Both the position numbers and the translations under genes were made by a program. A stretch of DNA of 36,284 bases, taken from contig JAISSX010000078.1 of assembly GCA_031272885.1 (NCBI GenBank), positions 1 to 36,284 of the forward strand. The letters run 5' to 3'. Position 1 is the first letter of the stretch. Each line of letters starts with the position of its first letter. The notes under the pieces are model-generated. The model ran no database searches. It was given only the letters and a program-made list of their open reading frames with translations, and was not told the origin of the DNA. Shown here piece by piece: positions 1 to 8,593 of the stretch. The stretch comes from Bifidobacteriaceae bacterium (GTDB lineage Bacteria > Actinomycetota > Actinomycetes > Actinomycetales > WQXJ01).

Positions 1-1103
1 TCGCCGACCTGGCGGAACGGACCGATCCCGGCCGGCCCCTGGTGCAGTTCCACTGGGGCGGTGGCACGCCAACCTATTTCACGCCGGATGAACTGGCCGA
101 TCTTTTCACTTTTGCCAGCGAGCGTTTTACGTTTGCCCCTGACGCGGAAATCGGCGTGGAAATAGACCCGCGTGTGACGTCTTTGGAACACCTGCGCACA
201 CTGCGCCAGTTGGGTTTCAACCGCCTGTCGCTGGGCATTCAGGATTTCGACCCCGCAGTGCAGCGGGCGGTGGCCCGGCTTCAGCCATACGAACTGGTCC
301 GCGACCATTTCCAGGCCTGCCGCGACCTGGGCTTTGATTCGGTCAATGCCGACCTGATCTACGGCCTGCCGCGCCAAACCCCGGCCAGTTTTTCCAAAAC
401 TATTGACCAATTGGTCGAGCTGGCACCGGACCGCATTGCCATGTTCAGCTACGGCCACGTGCCTTGGGTGATGAAACACCAGCGAGTGCTGGAGGGCCAG
501 ATTCCGTTGGGCCACGATAAGTTTCAGCTTTTCCGGATTGGTCTGCAGCGTCTTTGTGCGGCCGGGCTGGTTTACGTTGGTATGGACCACTTCGCGGTGC
601 CCGATGACGAGTTGTGCCGCGCGCAACGGGACGGCACCCTGCACCGCAACTTTCAGGGCTATACCACCAAGGCCGGCGCGGACGTATTGGCCGCCGGGGT
701 GACGAGCATCAGCGGTTTGAACCGGGCCTTCATCCAGCACCACCGCGGCCTGGCCGAATACCGGCGGGCGATCACGGCGGGGGAGCGGCCCGTGCTGCGC
801 GGTCTGTTCTTGACCGATGACGACCTGGTGCGGCGGGACGTCATCTCGGACCTGATGTGCTTCGGCCGAGTCGACTTCGCCTGGTTGGGGGCGCGCCACG
901 GCATCGACTTTGGCGAGTACTTCGCCGCCGAGTTGGCGGCGCTGCGGGAACTGGACGCCGAAGGCTTATCAGTCACGACCGATGACGCCGTCCAGGCCAC
1001 GCCCTTGGGCCAGATCTTTATCCGCCTGCTGGCGATGGTGTTTGACGCCTACCTGCCCGCTCCCGGCGCCGGGGATGCCCCCCGCTACTCCCAAACCGTC
1101 TAA
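1..1103 (+). CDS. hemN: Oxygen-independent coproporphyrinogen III oxidase HemN (5' truncated)
   Basis: The gene enters from the left edge; the reading frame is open from base 3 and leaves 366 residues. HemN is a cytoplasmic radical-SAM enzyme that decarboxylates coproporphyrinogen III to protoporphyrinogen IX without oxygen, in heme synthesis. The visible part begins just before HWGGGTPTYF and continues with EIDPR, GFNRLSLGIQDF, DLIYGLPRQTP, GMDHFAVPDDEL and HRNFQGYTTK. These match classical E. coli-type HemN closely, more than the shorter HemW-type proteins. The C-terminus (FDAYL...RYSQTV) also corresponds to the HemN end. The CxxxCxxC cluster-binding motif should lie upstream, outside the window. 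The GTG at 42 is an internal valine, not a start. High confidence in family. Confidence 0.93.
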   Translation, partial: ADLAERTDPGRPLVQFHWGGGTPTYFTPDELADLFTFASERFTFAPDAEIGVEIDPRVTSLEHLRTLRQLGFNRLSLGIQDFDPAVQRAVARLQPYELVRDHFQACRDLGFDSVNADLIYGLPRQTPASFSKTIDQLVELAPDRIAMFSYGHVPWVMKHQRVLEGQIPLGHDKFQLFRIGLQRLCAAGLVYVGMDHFAVPDDELCRAQRDGTLHRNFQGYTTKAGADVLAAGVTSISGLNRAFIQHHRGLAEYRRAITAGERPVLRGLFLTDDDLVRRDVISDLMCFGRVDFAWLGARHGIDFGEYFAAELAALRELDAEGLSVTTDDAVQATPLGQIFIRLLAMVFDAYLPAPGAGDAPRYSQTV

Positions 1104-1171
1104 GAACGCTGCTGGGGTTGACCCCGGCTGGCCGTAGATCCGGGGAGGGGCAGGCGTGGGAGAATCGCGGC

Positions 1172-1906
1172 ATGGCAGGCATACCCCCGGAAGCGCAGGC
1201 CCGCGCCATCGTCCCTGGTTCGCCCGGTGCCCTCCAGCGGGCCCAGCAGCAAGACCGGGTGGTGCTGTGTGAGAAGGACTACGGCATGCGGTCCGGCAGC
1301 GGCAGGGTGCTGGGCCTGGTGTTCGTGGCCATCGGGCTGGTGCTGCTTGGGCTGGGTGGGGCCGCCGTGGCTGGCTGGTTCACCCCGGCCAGCGACAATC
1401 CGGTGATCCGGTATGTCGCCATCGGTCTTGGCCTGCTGGTAGTTGGCATTGGCGTGGCCGCATTTAAGGGGAGCGGGCAGTCGAAGGACGCCTACCTGGA
1501 GATCGGCCCGGACGGCATCGTGATCCACCGCGGCACCACGGCGCGGTTGGCCTGGCCGGAAATCCAGGAGGTCGGTCTCAGCCTGGTCTACCGGCGGGAG
1601 GTGGCCGAACCTGAACAGTTGCTGCTGCCCAAGGAGTTGACCACCAAGGTGAGCAGTTACCTGCGGCTCGCCCCTGTGGTGCCCGGCTTTGCTGGGCGCA
1701 CCGACTTGGCTCCCTTGCGGCCCGCCAAGGCCCCGGGGGTCGATGCCGAGCCGCCGCCCTTCACACACCGGTTCCTGTTGCATGGGTTCCCTTGGGGGCC
1801 GAAACGGCATGCCCCGGTGATCGATCTGCTTGACGCGGCCTTGCGCCGGTTTGCCGGTCCGCGCTACACCGGCGTGCAGTGGCGCCGCTCCGGCGTCACC
1901 AGCTGA
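1172..1906 (+). CDS. Hypothetical membrane protein with two TM helices and a PH-like region
   Basis: 244 residues from ATG 1172, which has a GGGAG ribosome site 9 bases upstream; an in-frame GTG/ATG extension further upstream lacks one. Two hydrophobic helices sit at about residues 45-70 (VLGLVFVAIGLVLLGLGGAA) and 78-98. They are followed by a soluble tail with YLEIGPDGIVIHRGTTARLAWPEIQEV. That pattern, a beta-rich segment with a tryptophan-containing strand after two TM helices, resembles bacterial PH-like membrane proteins, but I do not recognise a specific family. The cytoplasmic tail ends in a basic patch. The gene follows hemN by 68 bases on the same strand and could be cotranscribed. 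Function unknown. Confidence 0.7.
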   Translation: MAGIPPEAQARAIVPGSPGALQRAQQQDRVVLCEKDYGMRSGSGRVLGLVFVAIGLVLLGLGGAAVAGWFTPASDNPVIRYVAIGLGLLVVGIGVAAFKGSGQSKDAYLEIGPDGIVIHRGTTARLAWPEIQEVGLSLVYRREVAEPEQLLLPKELTTKVSSYLRLAPVVPGFAGRTDLAPLRPAKAPGVDAEPPPFTHRFLLHGFPWGPKRHAPVIDLLDAALRRFAGPRYTGVQWRRSGVTS

Positions 1907-1925
1907 CTGTTCATCCCGTTCGAGG

Positions 1926-1946
1926 ATCCCGGGTCAAGCCCGGGAT
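1926..1946. repeat. Dispersed palindromic repeat, copy 1 (ATCCCGGG hairpin)
   Basis: Arms ATCCCGGG and CCCGGGAT surround a TCAAG loop, followed by GAC. The same sequence occurs at 20737-20757, and its reverse complement at 35723-35742. It lies between the convergent ends of the hypothetical membrane gene and the isomerase gene, so it may form a bidirectional transcript-end hairpin. There is no T-tract. Confidence 0.8.
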
Positions 1947-1989
1947 GACCTTAATTGGCGACCGGGATGACTCAGGGGTGGCCGGGATG

Positions 1990-3228
1990 TCAGTCGCGGT
2001 AGGCCCGGCGGCCGAAGCCCTGGGGCTGGATGTCCAGGCGGGGGAGGGCCACATGCTGCAGTTCGTACATGCTGGCCGCGGCGGCATCGATGGCGCGCAC
2101 AAAGCTGAGCGAGCCGGCCAAGACCGGCCGCAGTGCTACCGGGTCCTGGAGGCGGGCCGGCGGGAACTCGTGCTCCACGATCAGCGGCAGCTTGGCCGGG
2201 TCCACGTCCAGGCACTCGCGCAACGCCAACTGGTGGTCAAGCCAGTCGACCGTGCGGTTCTGCAGGTAGGCCAGGGGATCATGGCGGGCCGTGCCGGGTA
2301 GTTCGTGTTGGGCGATGGCGGTTTGCTTCTTCCAGGCGTTGCTCCAGGCGGTGGGATCGGCCGTGACCTGGCCGTCCACCCAGTCGCCCCGCAGCAGGGT
2401 CTGGCCGCCATAGCCCCAGGCCGCCACGCCGTGGGCATCGATCACCTGGCCCTTGACGTGCAGGCCACCAATCAGGAACGGGTAGCCCTGGTCCTTCAGG
2501 TACTGGAAGACCGAGCGGGTGTCCTGGCCCATCAAGATGGCGTGGGACGGGTCGTAGTGGATGCGGAATTGATCGCCCACGCCGTGGCGTTCGGCGATCC
2601 GGTGGAGGGCAATCCAGATGGCCGGCGTGTAGGCCAGGTTGTTGTGCCAGTTGTCGCCGGTGGTCCAGCCCGGCATGGGGCACTGCTCAACCCGGTAGAC
2701 CAGGTCGCGGGCCTTGGCTTCCTTCAGCAGCGGGATGAACGAGGTCTCGAACTCGATCAGGTTCTGGTCCATCGACTTCGACTGGTCCCGGCCAACGAAC
2801 CCGGCCACGGCGGTGACGCCGAGGGCCGCCGCCGCGTCCATGGCCCTGACCATGAAGCTGTGCTTCTTGGCCCGCACGGTTGGATCGGCGGCCAGCATGT
2901 CGTCGAAATAGCCGATGTCGGCAATCGCCACGCCGGTGGTGGCGACGGCGGCCAGGACCCGCTCAGCCCGCTTGGCGTTGAACGGCCGGCGCAGATCGAG
3001 CGTATTGGCCACCGGATCCAGCATGGCCTCGGGCGGAATGTCCGCCAGCGACGGGTGCAGTGCGGCCGATAGTTCGATGCAGTCGGCACCGAGCGTGGCG
3101 GCGTAGGCCAGCCATTGCTCGATCGCCAGATCAGGGTCCGGGTCGCGCTGCTCGCGCGGCGTCAGTTCCTGGATGGCTGCGGTCAAGATGCCAACGGGCA
3201 TCAGCTTGGGGTTAGAGGCCTCGGTCAA
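1990..3228 (-). CDS. TIM-barrel sugar isomerase/epimerase-like protein of the rhamnose locus
   Basis: 412 residues. I chose the TTG at 3228 because it overlaps the lacI stop as TTGA and has AAGGGA just upstream; an ATG at 3201 is the alternative. The protein has the AP-endonuclease-2/xylose isomerase-like barrel pattern: [13 protein letters not shown] near the N-terminus, a metal-ligand-like glutamate in [24 protein letters not shown], and [11 protein letters not shown]. These would bind a divalent metal for aldose-ketose isomerisation or epimerisation of a sugar or sugar acid. It is cotranscribed and probably translationally coupled with the regulator, and divergent from the rhamnose genes. 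That suggests a carbohydrate role in or near rhamnose use. The substrate cannot be read from sequence; rhaI is present separately, so it is not the main rhamnose isomerase. Confidence 0.85.
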   Translation of the reverse strand: MTEASNPKLMPVGILTAAIQELTPREQRDPDPDLAIEQWLAYAATLGADCIELSAALHPSLADIPPEAMLDPVANTLDLRRPFNAKRAERVLAAVATTGVAIADIGYFDDMLAADPTVRAKKHSFMVRAMDAAAALGVTAVAGFVGRDQSKSMDQNLIEFETSFIPLLKEAKARDLVYRVEQCPMPGWTTGDNWHNNLAYTPAIWIALHRIAERHGVGDQFRIHYDPSHAILMGQDTRSVFQYLKDQGYPFLIGGLHVKGQVIDAHGVAAWGYGGQTLLRGDWVDGQVTADPTAWSNAWKKQTAIAQHELPGTARHDPLAYLQNRTVDWLDHQLALRECLDVDPAKLPLIVEHEFPPARLQDPVALRPVLAGSLSFVRAIDAAAASMYELQHVALPRLDIQPQGFGRRAYRD

Positions 3229-4289
3229 GGTTGTTCCCTTCGGTCTGGGCGCCGGCTGGTCGAGGAACTGCCGCGCCGCCCAGCCGGGATGAGGCCGGCG
3301 GTGGATTCGCGGATGACCAGCTCTGGCAGAAACTGGACGTGCTCCACCGGTTGGGCGCCGGCCGCCAAGAGTAGGCCGGCGGCCCGCTGGCCCATGGCCC
3401 GGGCCGGCTGGCGGATGGTGGTCAGCGGCACGGCCAGCCCGGCGGCGATGGCCAGGTCGTCGTAGCCCACCATTGCGCAGCGGCCCTGGCCCAGCAGGCC
3501 GGCGCGGCGCAGGGCCTGCTGCGCGCCGGCCGCCACCAGGTCGTTGACGCAGAACAGCGCCTGCGGCGGGCGGCCGTTTGCCGCCAGCCAGGCTTCGATG
3601 GCCGTGTCGCCACCGGTGGCGTCCATGGTGTCGACCCGCACCTCGGTCAGCTTGGCTGTGCCCGATGCCGCCACCGCCCTTTGTGCGCCCGTCCACCTGT
3701 CGGCACACTGGCGGATCGAGTGGGGTCCGTTGAGCATCACCATTTCCGAGTGCCCCAGCGACAGGAGATGCTGGGCTGCCAGTTCGCCGCCCGCCTGGTT
3801 GTCCACTGCCACGGAGCTGAGCCCCGGCAGGGGAGAGGGGTAATCGGCCAGCACCACGGGGGTGCCCCTCTGGCTCATCGCCTCCATGGGTGCCAGGTCG
3901 CCATCGACGGCCGCCACTACCACGCCGGCCAGGCGCTGCGACTCGAAAGCTTCCAGGGCCCGCGCCTGGCGGTCGGTTTGACCCTGGGAACTGGCCATCA
4001 TGAGCGTGCCGCCCACCTGGTCGAGGCCGTCTTCGACGCCCCGGGCCAGGTCGGCGTAGAACGGGTTGGCCAGGTCCAGGACGATCAGCCCGACCGCTCG
4101 GGTGACGCCCGCCCGCAACTGCCGGGCGGGACCGTGGGGGACAAAGCCCAACTCGGCGATGGCGGCCTCGACCTTGGCGCGGGTCTCGGCGCGGACGCGC
4201 GCCGGGCGGTTCAGCACATTGGAGGCAGTACCCAGCGAAACGCCCGCGGCGCGCGCCACGTCCGCGATGGACACCCGGCGCTCTGCCAT
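3225..4289 (-). CDS. LacI-family transcriptional regulator of the rhamnose locus
   Basis: 354 residues from ATG 4289, preceded by a GGAAGG-type ribosome site; an in-frame ATG 75 bases upstream would add a non-conserved tail. Residues about 6-25 ([20 protein letters not shown]) form the LacI helix-turn-helix, followed by the LNRPARV hinge segment. Then comes a periplasmic-binding-protein-like sensor: [46 protein letters not shown] and [22 protein letters not shown]. The C-terminal [12 protein letters not shown] is typical. It sits divergent to the rhamnose transporter gene, and TTGAAACG palindromes lie in the shared promoter region. I infer that it represses both directions until a rhamnose-pathway sugar binds. 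The effector is not known. Confidence 0.92.
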   Translation of the reverse strand: MAERRVSIADVARAAGVSLGTASNVLNRPARVRAETRAKVEAAIAELGFVPHGPARQLRAGVTRAVGLIVLDLANPFYADLARGVEDGLDQVGGTLMMASSQGQTDRQARALEAFESQRLAGVVVAAVDGDLAPMEAMSQRGTPVVLADYPSPLPGLSSVAVDNQAGGELAAQHLLSLGHSEMVMLNGPHSIRQCADRWTGAQRAVAASGTAKLTEVRVDTMDATGGDTAIEAWLAANGRPPQALFCVNDLVAAGAQQALRRAGLLGQGRCAMVGYDDLAIAAGLAVPLTTIRQPARAMGQRAAGLLLAAGAQPVEHVQFLPELVIRESTAGLIPAGRRGSSSTSRRPDRREQP

Positions 4290-4337
4290 CTTGCCTGCCT
4301 TCCGCCGGCGCCGTGCCGGCGTGTCCGATCCTATCGG

Positions 4338-4351
4338 TTGAAACGATTGTA
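4338..4351 (-). promoter_or_regulatory. Probable lacI promoter -10 within an imperfect LacI operator
   Basis: TTGAAACGATTGTA shares the left half of the perfect operator at 4428. Read on the minus strand, its right half is TACAAT, a good -10 box 57 bases before the lacI ATG at 4289. No clear -35 is visible. Overlap of half-site and -10 suggests autorepression. Confidence 0.55.
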
Positions 4352-4383
4352 CCAGCGGGATCAAGTTTCCTCCGGTTTGGGAC

Positions 4384-4441
4384 TTGCGAAACCCTTGGGA
4401 CGTGCGCTACAGTCACTCATAGCTTGATTGAAACGTTTCAA
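4384..4441 (+). promoter_or_regulatory. Promoter and LacI operator for the rhamnose transport/catabolism operon
   Basis: TTGCGA (4384-4389) and TACAGT (4408-4413) are separated by 18 bases, a plausible sigma-70-type promoter. The perfect 14-bp palindrome TTGAAACGTTTCAA (4428-4441) lies just downstream of the expected start site, a classic repressor position, and 46 bases before the transporter ATG. CG-centred palindromes of this type are usual LacI-family sites. Confidence 0.75.
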
Positions 4442-4487
4442 AGTTGAACCGCATCACTCATACTTGAACCGAGCGAGGAGGCTCGAA

Positions 4488-5948
4488 ATGGCAGCCCCAA
4501 CTGAAACCACCAAGCGCAAGCTCTCCGGCTACAAGGCGACCATCGCCGTGGCCATGTCCAATTACATTGAGGCCGGCTCCATCATCGCCCTGGCCACGTC
4601 CCTGTCCATGTGGCAGGAGTACTTTGGCCTGTCGGACACCCTGGTGGGCTTGGCCGCCGCCATCTCGGCCAACGCCTTTGGGGCCGCCATCGGCGCCATG
4701 ATCGGCGGACCGCTGGGGGACAAGTACGGCCGCAAGTTCATCTACACCTACGACCTGATCCTGTACATGATCGGCACCCTCTTGGTGGTGTTCGCGGTGG
4801 CCCCCGCCATGTTCTTCACCGGCGTGGTGCTGACCGGCATCGCCGTGGGCGCCGGCGTCCCGGTGGCCTGGACCTACATCGCCGAAGAGGCCCCCACCGA
4901 AGGCCGCGCCCGGCACGTTGGCACCGCCCAACTGGCCTGGTCCCTGGGGCCGCTGTTCGGCTTCCTGCTGGCCACGGCACTGGTGCCGCTGGAACTGCTT
5001 GGGTCGCGCATCATCTTTGCCCACCTGTTCGTGATCGCGTTCATCACCTGGTGGGTCCGCCGTGGCCTGTCCGAATCGGACGTGTGGAAGGAATCCAACG
5101 CCAAACAGGTGGCGGCCGGGCAGAACAAGCGCGGCTTCAAGGAACTGATCTCGCTCAAGCAGAACGTCAAGAGCCTGGTCTTCCTGTTCCTGGTCTACGG
5201 CCTGTGGAACCTGTGGGCCAGCCAGGCCGGCATCTTCATGCCGCGCATCTACGAGTCTGCCGGGGTCGAATCCGCCACCCAGCAGAACCTGCTGCAGGTG
5301 CTGGTGTGGGGCCTGACCGTGCTGGTTACCTTCTTCGGTTTCATGCGCTACGGCGACCGAGTGTCGCGGCGCCTGCTCTACGGCATCGGTGCCGGCCTGG
5401 CCGTCGCCGCCTGCCTGGTGCTGGCCTTCGCGCCACCCACGCTGCCGGTGCTGATCGGCTTTGCCATCATTTGGGGTGTGGCCGCCGGCCTCGGCGCCCA
5501 GGCGTTCTACGCCCTGTGGACCGCCGAACTGTTCGCCACCTGCTACCGCGCCTCGGCCCAGGGCGTACTGTTCTTCGCCGTCCGCATCGCCTGCGGCGCC
5601 ATCTCCTACCTGATGCCCACTTTGCTGGCCAACCGCGGCGTCTCCTTCGTCGGCTCGCTGATGACCGGCTTCCTGCTGGTGGGCTTGGTGGTGGGCGTCA
5701 TCGGCGCTCCCAAGACCCAGGGCAAATCACTCAAGGAGATTGAAGCGGAACGCTACGGCGGTGACCCGCTGGACGCCATCGGGCACGGTGCGGCGCTGCC
5801 CGCCCCCGAAGCCGCACTCACCAGCGTCCTCGCGGCGGCCGGGCAGCCGGACCAGGGCATGCGGGTTCTAGAACCGATCTTCCACCTCGAAACCCAACTA
5901 CCGGCGGGCCGCGCAGAGGCGGCCGCCGCACCGAACACCACAGCCTAA
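4488..5948 (+). CDS. MFS transporter, probable L-rhamnose permease
   Basis: 486 residues from ATG 4488, with GAGGAGG 6-13 bases upstream; the open frame extends upstream across the operator but has no ribosome site there. About 12 hydrophobic helices are visible in two groups of six. The first intracellular loop carries the MFS motif A (GGPLGDKYGRKF), and PVAWTYIAEEAPTEGRAR follows TM4-5, as in the sugar porter and metabolite:H+ symporter subfamilies. A charged central loop (KESNAKQVAAGQNKRGFKEL) separates the halves, and the tail from about residue 425 is cytoplasmic and Ala/Pro rich. It is the first gene of the rhaI-rhaB-rhaD operon, directly behind the LacI operator, so rhamnose or a rhamnose-containing sugar is the likely substrate. 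Substrate is inferred from context only. Confidence 0.88.
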   Translation: MAAPTETTKRKLSGYKATIAVAMSNYIEAGSIIALATSLSMWQEYFGLSDTLVGLAAAISANAFGAAIGAMIGGPLGDKYGRKFIYTYDLILYMIGTLLVVFAVAPAMFFTGVVLTGIAVGAGVPVAWTYIAEEAPTEGRARHVGTAQLAWSLGPLFGFLLATALVPLELLGSRIIFAHLFVIAFITWWVRRGLSESDVWKESNAKQVAAGQNKRGFKELISLKQNVKSLVFLFLVYGLWNLWASQAGIFMPRIYESAGVESATQQNLLQVLVWGLTVLVTFFGFMRYGDRVSRRLLYGIGAGLAVAACLVLAFAPPTLPVLIGFAIIWGVAAGLGAQAFYALWTAELFATCYRASAQGVLFFAVRIACGAISYLMPTLLANRGVSFVGSLMTGFLLVGLVVGVIGAPKTQGKSLKEIEAERYGGDPLDAIGHGAALPAPEAALTSVLAAAGQPDQGMRVLEPIFHLETQLPAGRAEAAAAPNTTA

Positions 5949-5959
5949 GGAGAACCAAC

Positions 5960-7135
5960 ATGACTATCAACCAGAACACCGATCAGGTCTTGGCCGCGCT
6001 GGCCAAGCAGACCGTCGAACTGCCTAGCTGGGCCTTCGGCAACTCGGGTACGCGGTTCAAGGTGTTCGGCACGCCAGGCACGCCGCGCGACCCGTTCGAG
6101 AAGCTGTCCGATGCCGCCCAAGTGCACCGCTACACCGGCATCACGCCGCGTGTCTCCCTGCACATCCCGTGGGACCTGGTGGATGACTTCACCGAACTGG
6201 CTGCCCGCGCCGCCCGCGAGGGTGTCACCATCTCCGTCATCAACTCCAACCTGTTCCAGGACGATGACTATAAGTTCGGCTCGCTGACCCACGCCGATCC
6301 GGCTGTCCGGGCCAAGGCCGTGGCCCACCACGTGGCTTGCCTGGAGGTGATGCGGGCGGTCGGTTCCAAGGAACTGAAGATATGGCTGCCGGACGGCACC
6401 AACTACCCGGGGCAGGACTCGCTGCGCGCCCGCCAGGACCGCCTGGCGGAATCGCTTGCCCAGATCTACACCGCCACGCGCGGTGACGAGACCATCCTGC
6501 TGGAATACAAGTTCTTCGAGCCGGCCTTCTATCACACCGACGTGCCGGATTGGGGCACGTCGCTGCTGCACTGCCTGGCGCTGGGGCCGCGGGCCAAGGT
6601 CTGTCTGGACACCGGCCACCACGCCCCGGGTACCAACATCGAGTTCATCGTGATGCAGTTGCTGCGCCAGGGCCGCCTGGGCGCCTTCGACTTCAACTCC
6701 CGCTTCTACGCCGATGACGACCTGATGGTGGGTGCAGCCGATCCCTTCCAGTTGTTCCGCATCATGTTCGAAATCGTCTCCCAAGGCGCCCTCGATCCGT
6801 CCAGCGGGGTCAACTTCATGCTGGACCAGTGCCACAACATCGAGCCCAAGATCCAAGGCCAGATCCGTTCCGTCATGAACATCCAAGAAGCCACGGCCCG
6901 GGCCCTGCTGGTGGACCTGGCGGCGCTGGGGGAGGCGCAGCGGGAAGGGGACGTCCTGACCGCCAACGGCCTGCTGATGGAGGCCTACTCAACCGACGTG
7001 CGCCCGCTGCTGGCCGGGCTGCGCGAATCCATGGGCCTGGCGCCGGATCCGTTGGCGGCCTTCAAGGCCTCCGGCTACGAGGCCCGGGTTGCGGCCACGC
7101 GCGTGGGCGGCATCCAGGCCGGCTGGGGGGCCTGA
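5960..7135 (+). CDS. rhaI: L-rhamnose isomerase (RhaI type)
   Basis: 391 residues; the AAGGAG ribosome site overlaps the transporter stop region and ATG 5960 follows. It converts L-rhamnose to L-rhamnulose in the cytoplasm with divalent metals. The TIM-barrel metal-site segments are visible: E182 in LLEYKFFEP, D217 and H220/H221 in CLDTGHHAPG, the D252-D254 run after FNSRFYAD, and D289 in MLDQCHN. These features and the length fit the Pseudomonas/actinobacterial RhaI branch rather than the E. coli RhaA branch. It is followed by rhaB after four bases and rhaD further on, which completes the classical pathway. High confidence. Confidence 0.94.
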   Translation: MTINQNTDQVLAALAKQTVELPSWAFGNSGTRFKVFGTPGTPRDPFEKLSDAAQVHRYTGITPRVSLHIPWDLVDDFTELAARAAREGVTISVINSNLFQDDDYKFGSLTHADPAVRAKAVAHHVACLEVMRAVGSKELKIWLPDGTNYPGQDSLRARQDRLAESLAQIYTATRGDETILLEYKFFEPAFYHTDVPDWGTSLLHCLALGPRAKVCLDTGHHAPGTNIEFIVMQLLRQGRLGAFDFNSRFYADDDLMVGAADPFQLFRIMFEIVSQGALDPSSGVNFMLDQCHNIEPKIQGQIRSVMNIQEATARALLVDLAALGEAQREGDVLTANGLLMEAYSTDVRPLLAGLRESMGLAPDPLAAFKASGYEARVAATRVGGIQAGWGA

Positions 7136-7139
7136 AGCC

Positions 7140-8579
7140 ATGACTGCGCCTTCGGGGCCGCTGCGGGTGGCGGCCATCGACCTGGGGGCCTCCTCCGGCC
7201 GGGTCATGGTGGCTCGCCTGGCGGATGGTGCGGTTCGCTTGGAAGAGGTGCACCGCTTCGCCAACGGTCCGCATGAACAAGGCGACTACCTGGTGTGGGA
7301 CGTGGAGGGGCTGTTCGAGCAGGTTGTGGCCGGCTTGCGTCTGGCCGGGCCGGTGGCGTCGATCGGCATCGACTCGTGGGGGGTCGATTACGGCCTGCTC
7401 GATGCCGCCGGCGGCCTGCTTGGCCCGATGGTGGCCTACCGCGACGGGCGCACCGAGCGGTCCGTGCCGGCGGTGCTGGAAGGGCTTGGAGCGGGGGAGT
7501 TGTACGGCGTTACCGGCATCCAGCACCAGCCGTTCAACACCATCTTCCAGTTGAAGGCTGAGGCCATGGGCCTGGCACCCGGCGGCGCTCGGCTGCCCCA
7601 GGCGGCCCGGGCGCTGCTGCTGCCTGACCTGTTGGCCTACTGGCTGACCGGGCAGCAGGTGACTGAAACAACCAACGCCTCCACCACGGCGCTGCTGGAC
7701 GCCCGTACGGGCACCTGGTCCGCCTCGGCCCTGGCGGCCGCCGGGGTGGAGCGCGACCTGTTCGCCCCGCTGGTGAAGCCGGGACACGTCATCGGGCACC
7801 TGTTGCCGCAGATGGCAGAGGCGACCGGCCTGCCGGAAGCCACTCCCGTGGTGGCCGTAGGCAGCCACGACACCGCCAGCGCCGTGGCCGCGGTGCCCAG
7901 CCTGGGCGGTGGCGGGGTCTACGTGTCCTGTGGCACCTGGTCGCTGGCCGGTGTCGAACTGGCCGCGCCGGTGCTGACCGAGGCGGCCCGTGCGGCCAAC
8001 TTCACCAACGAACGCGGCGTGGGTGGCACCATCCGCTTCCTGCGCAACGTCATGGGGCTGTGGCTGTTGAGCGAGTCCCAGCGCCAGTGGCGTGAGGAGG
8101 GCCGTGACGTGGCTCTTGGTCCGCTGCTGGCGGCCGCCGCGGCCGAGCCCGCCGGCCTGGCCCTGGTGGATGCCGACGCCGCCGAGTTCCTGGCGCCCGG
8201 CAACATGCCCGCCCGCCTGGCCGCCGCCGTGGCTCGGGCCGGGGGACGGGCGCCGCAGACGCCGGCCCAGGTGGCCCGGCTGGTGATCGATTCGCTGGCG
8301 GCCTCGTACGCCAAGGCGGCGGCCGATGCCGAACGCCTGACCGGCCGGCCCCAGCCCGCCCTACACCTGGTGGGCGGTGGCTCTCAAGGCGAACTGCTGT
8401 GCCAGGCGACGGCCGACGCCGCTGGGCGGCCGGTGTTGGCCGGGCCGGCCGAGGCCTCAGCCCTGGGGAATGCCCTGGTACAGGCCCAGACATTGGGCGC
8501 CGTCGGCCCTGGGCTGGATGAGCTGCGCGCCGTAGTCGCGGCCTCGTTCCCCGTCAAGACCTACCTACCGAACTGCTGA
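7140..8579 (+). CDS. rhaB: Rhamnulokinase
   Basis: 479 residues, FGGY carbohydrate kinase family. It phosphorylates L-rhamnulose at O1 using ATP. ATG 7140 is four bases after the rhaI stop. The N-terminal actin-like fold has AAIDLGASSGRVMVARL (phosphate 1), IGIDSWGVDYGLLD and YRDGRTE. The central part has GSHDTASAVAAVP and YVSCGTWSLAGVEL. The C-terminal part has LRNVMGLWLLSESQRQW and the adenosine motif HLVGGGSQGELLCQATAD followed by PVLAGPAEASALGN. The aspartate of GSHDTASA corresponds to the family's catalytic base. GSHDTASA and CGTWSL are characteristic of rhamnulokinases among FGGY enzymes, and the gene order supports this. High confidence. Confidence 0.95.
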   Translation: MTAPSGPLRVAAIDLGASSGRVMVARLADGAVRLEEVHRFANGPHEQGDYLVWDVEGLFEQVVAGLRLAGPVASIGIDSWGVDYGLLDAAGGLLGPMVAYRDGRTERSVPAVLEGLGAGELYGVTGIQHQPFNTIFQLKAEAMGLAPGGARLPQAARALLLPDLLAYWLTGQQVTETTNASTTALLDARTGTWSASALAAAGVERDLFAPLVKPGHVIGHLLPQMAEATGLPEATPVVAVGSHDTASAVAAVPSLGGGGVYVSCGTWSLAGVELAAPVLTEAARAANFTNERGVGGTIRFLRNVMGLWLLSESQRQWREEGRDVALGPLLAAAAAEPAGLALVDADAAEFLAPGNMPARLAAAVARAGGRAPQTPAQVARLVIDSLAASYAKAAADAERLTGRPQPALHLVGGGSQGELLCQATADAAGRPVLAGPAEASALGNALVQAQTLGAVGPGLDELRAVVAASFPVKTYLPNC

Positions 8580-8593
8580 AAGAAGGGCATGAA

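Noticed and set aside
3229-4416. N-terminal extension of the isomerase frame across the lacI gene
   Set aside because: This stretch is the lacI gene read in another frame; the isomerase starts at the TTG overlapping the lacI stop.
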